NCBI GenBank assembly: GCA_003484235.1
Contig: DNDP01000215.1
Location: 1 to 5,716, forward strand
Direction: 5' to 3'
Length of the DNA: 5,716 bases
Source of the DNA: Verrucomicrobiales bacterium
GTDB taxonomy: Bacteria; Verrucomicrobiota; Verrucomicrobiia; Limisphaerales; RI-55
The position numbers were made by a program, and so were the translations under genes. Shown in pieces: positions 5,211-5,716 of this stretch. Every line of letters starts with the position of its first letter. The stretch's first letter is position 1. The notes under the pieces are model-generated. The model made no database searches and was not told the origin of the DNA. It saw only the letters and a program-made list of their open reading frames with translations.

Positions 5211-5716
5211 TATTGTCCTTCCGTCCTTTCTCGAGCCGTGCAACGCGCTCGTTCAGCGTGTCGAGCCTGCGAAAACGTGCCACGCGTCGTTTCCAGTCAC
5301 GATCCGGCTCCGCCGGGAAGCTGGCCGTGTAAAAGCCGGGCACCGCGATGTCCTTCGTGACCATCGTAGCACCGCCGATGACGACGTCGTCACAAATCGT
5401 GACGTGCCCCACGATCCCGGTCTGGCCCGCGAGCATGCAGCGCCTGCCCACGGTCGTGCTGCCGGAAATTCCGGACTGCGAAGCAATGGCGGTGTGTTCG
5501 CCGATGCGTACATTGTGGGCGATCTGCACGAGGTTATCGAGCCGCACGCCGTTCTCGATGACCGTGTCGTCGATCGCGCCGCGGTCGATCGTCGTGTTCG
5601 CGCCGATCTCGACGTCGTCGCCGATGATCACGGTACCGGTCTGGGGCACTTTCACCCACTTCCCGTCGTCGTTGGCGAAGCCGAAGCCGTCGGCGCCGAT
5701 GACGGCGCCGGGGTGG
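5200..5716 (-). CDS. lpxD: UDP-3-O-acylglucosamine N-acyltransferase LpxD, C-terminal half (5' end outside window)
   Basis: This enzyme performs the third step of lipid A synthesis: N-acylation of UDP-3-O-acyl-glucosamine with a 3-hydroxyacyl group from ACP, in the cytoplasm as a trimer. The 171 visible residues are about half of the usual roughly 340. The frame is open to the window edge. It starts within HPGAVIGADGFGFAN, typical of LpxD, then KVPQTGTVIIGDDVEIGA, TTIDRGAIDDT and DNLVQIAHNV, where His67 of the visible part corresponds to the catalytic His239 of E. coli. Hexapeptide repeats continue to about visible residue 122, followed by VPGFYTASFPAEP and a charged C-terminal helix (about 139-164) as in other LpxD proteins. 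A GTG at 5655 is internal, not the start. The TGA at 5200-5202 lies 8 bases inside fabZ, so the two genes overlap by 11 bp. The missing N-terminal uridine-binding domain lies beyond 5716. Confidence 0.96.
   Translation of the reverse strand, partial: HPGAVIGADGFGFANDDGKWVKVPQTGTVIIGDDVEIGANTTIDRGAIDDTVIENGVRLDNLVQIAHNVRIGEHTAIASQSGISGSTTVGRRCMLAGQTGIVGHVTICDDVVIGGATMVTKDIAVPGFYTASFPAEPDRDWKRRVARFRRLDTLNERVARLEKGRKDNNDE
5211..5222 (-). promoter_or_regulatory. fabZ: Ribosome-binding site of fabZ
   Basis: On the minus strand GGAAGGA (5222-5216) is followed by five bases (CAATA) and then the ATG at 5210. It lies inside the 3' end of lpxD. It is the clearest Shine-Dalgarno sequence in the window and decides the fabZ start against the upstream in-frame ATG. 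Confidence 0.75.

Noticed and set aside
1..5716. CRISPR arrays, insertion sequences, tRNA or rRNA genes, toxin-antitoxin pairs, phage genes.
   Set aside because: Reading both strands showed no regularly spaced repeats, transposase motifs, cloverleaf-like segments or phage proteins, and spacers between genes are 57 bp or less.

Overview
The window is a GC-rich stretch (roughly 60 percent or more by eye) from a Gram-negative bacterium. It carries lipid A synthesis genes (lpxD, fabZ, lpxA), a FadL-type outer-membrane channel and the O2-dependent tRNA hydroxylase MiaE. The mix and the protein style would fit a Verrucomicrobiota (Opitutales-like) or a proteobacterial genome, but nothing read here fixes the phylum. 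Coding density is high, and no mobile element, CRISPR array, tRNA or rRNA gene was recognised.

Plus strand, 1-3958. The window opens inside a histidine kinase gene: the phosphoacceptor H-box and the whole ATPase domain are present, the N-terminal part is not. After a 53-bp, G-poor leader comes a complete FadL/TodX-family outer-membrane transport protein. Next is a soluble signalling protein with an N-terminal receiver domain joined by a short coiled coil to a histidine kinase module. The plus-strand run ends with miaE. The four genes are co-directional with spacers of 51-57 bp, so they may be partly co-transcribed, but no clear promoter or intrinsic terminator could be read.

Minus strand, 5716-3964. 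lpxD (C-terminal half only), fabZ and lpxA form a lipid A / fatty-acid cluster. lpxD and fabZ overlap by 11 bp. fabZ has a good Shine-Dalgarno sequence inside the lpxD 3' end. fabZ and lpxA are separated by 35 bp that contain an inverted repeat ending 3 nt before the lpxA start. miaE and lpxA converge with only 5 bp between their stop codons.

How they fit together. LpxA and LpxD are the two acyltransferases that put 3-hydroxyacyl chains on the lipid A precursor, while FabZ dehydrates the same 3-hydroxyacyl-ACP pool for phospholipid synthesis. FadL-type channels carry hydrophobic molecules across the outer membrane. The two kinases bracket the fadL-like gene, and no DNA-binding output regulator is visible. 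A phosphorelay linked to the channel is possible but unproven. Most of the window is conventional; the points most worth a second look are the two inverted repeats at gene starts and the kinase-channel-kinase arrangement.
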